DNA from: Firmicutes bacterium UBA5389
Lineage (GTDB): Bacteria; Bacillota; DTU025
Direction of reading: 5' to 3'
Length of the DNA stretch: 7,266 bases
Assembly (NCBI GenBank): GCA_002409965.1
Contig: DHON01000005.1
Span: 1-7,266 of the forward strand
Shown: piece after piece, positions 6,043 through 7,266 of the stretch
How positions within the stretch are numbered: the stretch's first letter is position 1
Layout of the letters: each line of letters opens with the position of its first letter
Notes under the pieces: model-generated
Seen by the model: only the letters and a program-made list of their open reading frames with translations
What the model was told of the DNA's origin: nothing
Database searches by the model: none
Translations under genes and position numbers: made by a program

Positions 6043-6264
6043 ATGGTTGCAGACAACGCAGTTTCGCTTGCTCAAGCCGCTTATTCAGACGGAGCGTGGG
6101 TGAGAGCAATCTACCATTTGCGGTCGATGGGTGTGCGCGAACTCTACACGTGCTGCGAGACCGGACCGGCAGGCCCTGAGGGGTTCTACCGGCGACTCGG
6201 GTTCGAGCCCACTGGAGATTGCTACGGAGACCAGCCCGAATACGTTTTGAGGCTGAACGAGTGA
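6043..6264 (+). pseudogene. GNAT acetyltransferase remnant with core deleted
   Basis: The 73-codon frame joins two separate parts of a GNAT N-acetyltransferase. NAVSLAQAAYSDGAWVRAIY resembles the N-terminal region of one GNAT subfamily, where it is followed by about 50-60 residues containing the acetyl-CoA-binding motif (Q/R-x-x-G-x-G/A). Here it runs at about 6115 straight into LRSMGVRELYTC and GPEGFYRRLGFEPTGD, the C-terminal part. The acetyl-CoA pyrophosphate loop is absent, so the product cannot be an active acetyltransferase. Family-like sequence continues upstream of the ATG (CEQRGMVADN, from about 6028), in the same frame as the preceding hydrolase but after its stop, so the true N-terminus has also been lost. 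There is no ribosome binding site before 6043. The family pattern is recalled, not searched. Confidence 0.75.
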
Positions 6265-6320
6265 GCTCCGAAGACGACAAGCCGTTCACGGCGCCTAACA
6301 AGTAATGGAGGTTTGCATGC

Positions 6321-6953
6321 ATGCGAGCGGTGGATAGGGCGGTGTCCATGATCGTGCTGGGCGGTATCGCACCCATTGCGCTGATGCTTCTCGGCTGGTG
6401 GGGGACGCTCTGGCTCTTTGGCGATACCCCGTGGATTCCATGGCTGGCAGGGACCGGTCTCCTTGCAGGGCTTGCACTGGACGCCACGCTCCTGCGCAGC
6501 CGATTGGGTTCGCTATACACCATGTCGTGGCGGGCCCTCGTGTGTGTGGCGGTTTTCTACTCGGTCATGATCTACGGCTTTTTCATGGGCTTTCCTGTTC
6601 CGAACTTGATTGTGGGGGTGCTCGGCGGTTTTGTCGTAGGTCGTCGCCACGCCGGAGATCGCATACGCACATTGAGTGCGCAACGCGACGCTCGCATCGC
6701 AGCGGTCGTTTCTGCAGGCATTCTGTTCGTGCTATGCTGTGTGACTGCGTGGTTAGCGCTGACAGAGCCTACGATCACTAGTCAGGTGCAGCACATGGTA
6801 GGCTTGCCGTTCGAGCCCACCATAGGCCTGCTGCGAGTGGTCACGCTCATTGGAGGTCTGAGTCTAGTGGCTGTAGAGTACTTCACTACGTTGGCCACTG
6901 CGGAGTGGGCACGGCGCGCTGGTCCGGTCGGGACCGCCGAGGACCGCCGCTGA
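6321..6953 (+). CDS. Polytopic membrane protein, unknown function
   Basis: This is a 210-residue integral membrane protein with five or six helices: about 8-31, 37-57, 71-90, 93-107 (short), 127-147 and 167-190. The 4th and 5th are separated by a strongly basic and acidic loop (GRRHAGDRIRTLSAQRDAR), probably cytoplasmic by the positive-inside rule. WLFGDTPWIPWLAGTGLLAG and FYSVMIYGFFMGFPVPNL are distinctive and recall uncharacterised membrane proteins of Bacillota and relatives, but I know no function. ATG at 6321 is preceded by GGAGG (6307-6311) at 9 bases; the ATG at 6317 is out of frame. It follows the GNAT remnant by 56 bases and converges with the - strand gene. There is no clear terminator between them. 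Confidence 0.75.
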   Translation: MRAVDRAVSMIVLGGIAPIALMLLGWWGTLWLFGDTPWIPWLAGTGLLAGLALDATLLRSRLGSLYTMSWRALVCVAVFYSVMIYGFFMGFPVPNLIVGVLGGFVVGRRHAGDRIRTLSAQRDARIAAVVSAGILFVLCCVTAWLALTEPTITSQVQHMVGLPFEPTIGLLRVVTLIGGLSLVAVEYFTTLATAEWARRAGPVGTAEDRR

Positions 6954-6982
6954 CATACGGCAACGTCGATGACGCTTGATCA

Positions 6983-7252
6983 CTATCTCAGTTGGTCCTC
7001 CGGGCCGAAGACATCATCAAAGCGAGAGGCCGGCTGCGCTTCATCGGCGATTCTGTCCGCCTCCTCGAGCAACGGGTGCACTGCTTTCTTCACTCTGTAC
7101 CGCTGAGCTTCGAATTCCTTGACCAGCTGGTCGCCGGAGAACCCCTTTGATTGAATCGCCGCGCATACTCGTGACTTCAGTCGTGAGTAAGCGGCGCCAT
7201 ACGTTGCGCAAGAACTATCAGGAATAGCCTGCAATTGGTTGCACCCGTCCAT
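6983..7252 (-). CDS. Small hypothetical protein, possibly partial at its 5' end
   Basis: This 89-residue product is mostly helical and charged, with KSRVCAAIQSKGFSGDQLVK and RVKKAVHPLLEEADRIADEA, an acidic end (DDVFGPEDQ) and cysteines at 4, 15 and 30. I do not recognise a family. ATG at 7252-7250 is the only start in view, but the frame stays open to the window edge, so the real start may lie outside. No ribosome binding site precedes the ATG. The bases before it read AGTATAACATATAT, with TATAAC six bases upstream, so a leaderless transcript is possible. The gene converges with the membrane protein gene, leaving 29 bases between their stops. Confidence 0.5.
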   Translation of the reverse strand: MDGCNQLQAIPDSSCATYGAAYSRLKSRVCAAIQSKGFSGDQLVKEFEAQRYRVKKAVHPLLEEADRIADEAQPASRFDDVFGPEDQLR

Positions 7253-7258
7253 ATATAT

Positions 7259-7264
7259 GTTATA
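7259..7264 (-). promoter_or_regulatory. -10-like hexamer directly before the - strand gene
   Basis: On the - strand TATAAC is followed by six bases and then ATG, so transcription could start at or next to the initiation codon. The -35 region would lie outside the window. Short AT-rich runs give chance matches, so this is tentative. Confidence 0.25.
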
Positions 7265-7266
7265 CT

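Noticed and set aside
6291..6303. GCCTAAC at about 6293 and GTTAGGC at about 1230 resemble halves of an integron attC site
   Set aside because: Each is a lone half-site. No matching partner lies within the usual 50-150 bases, and no integron integrase is present.
6017..6523. 168-codon - strand frame opposite the GNAT remnant and membrane protein
   Set aside because: It is antisense to the recognisable GNAT and membrane helices and is Arg/Ser rich, as expected of a shadow.
6921..6935. GGTCC...GGACC stem at the end of the membrane protein gene as a terminator
   Set aside because: It is within the coding sequence, has a five-pair stem and no T-run.

Overview
The window is a bacterial chromosomal segment of moderate GC, a little over half by eye. 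It has GTG and TTG starts, GGAGG-type ribosome binding sites and almost every gene on the + strand. I see no transposase, integrase, phage gene, tRNA, rRNA, CRISPR array or attachment site. The gene families present (a Clostridia-like S41 peptidase, DUF4332, DUF5677, nitrilase, NUDIX, GNAT) suggest a free-living environmental bacterium, perhaps Bacillota, Actinomycetota or Chloroflexota. That placement is an inference and weak.

Layout. 1-215 holds a possible 3' gene end and a short stretch that reads like helicase motif II (DHLLIDEVQDL), with no intact gene. 216-884 is a single-pass membrane protein with a beta-rich soluble domain. 885-1257 has no convincing gene but carries a 14-bp perfect palindrome overlapping a candidate -35 box, upstream of a DUF5677-like protein (1258-2190). 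2191-2562 is gene-poor and ends in an inverted repeat at the ribosome binding site of a NUDIX hydrolase (2563-3126). 3169-4552 is a secreted S41 peptidase gene that appears broken: ATT where ATG is expected, a frameshift, and a degenerate catalytic segment. 4592-5204 is a DUF4332 gene with what looks like a one-base frameshift. 5245-6009 is an apparently complete nitrilase-superfamily hydrolase. 6043-6264 is a GNAT acetyltransferase remnant that has lost its N-terminus and its acetyl-CoA-binding core. 6321-6953 is an uncharacterised polytopic membrane protein. 6983 to the right edge is a small unknown protein on the - strand.

The genes do not form a recognisable pathway. Those from 4592 to 6953 are closely spaced and could be co-transcribed. 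The clearest overall signal is gene decay: three of the recognisable families carry disabling lesions, and about 740 bp in two gaps lacks a good gene. I did not find evidence for a novel multi-gene system. The most useful leads are the damaged S41, DUF4332 and GNAT loci, the palindromic operator candidate before the DUF5677 gene, and the arginine where the nitrilase catalytic lysine is expected.
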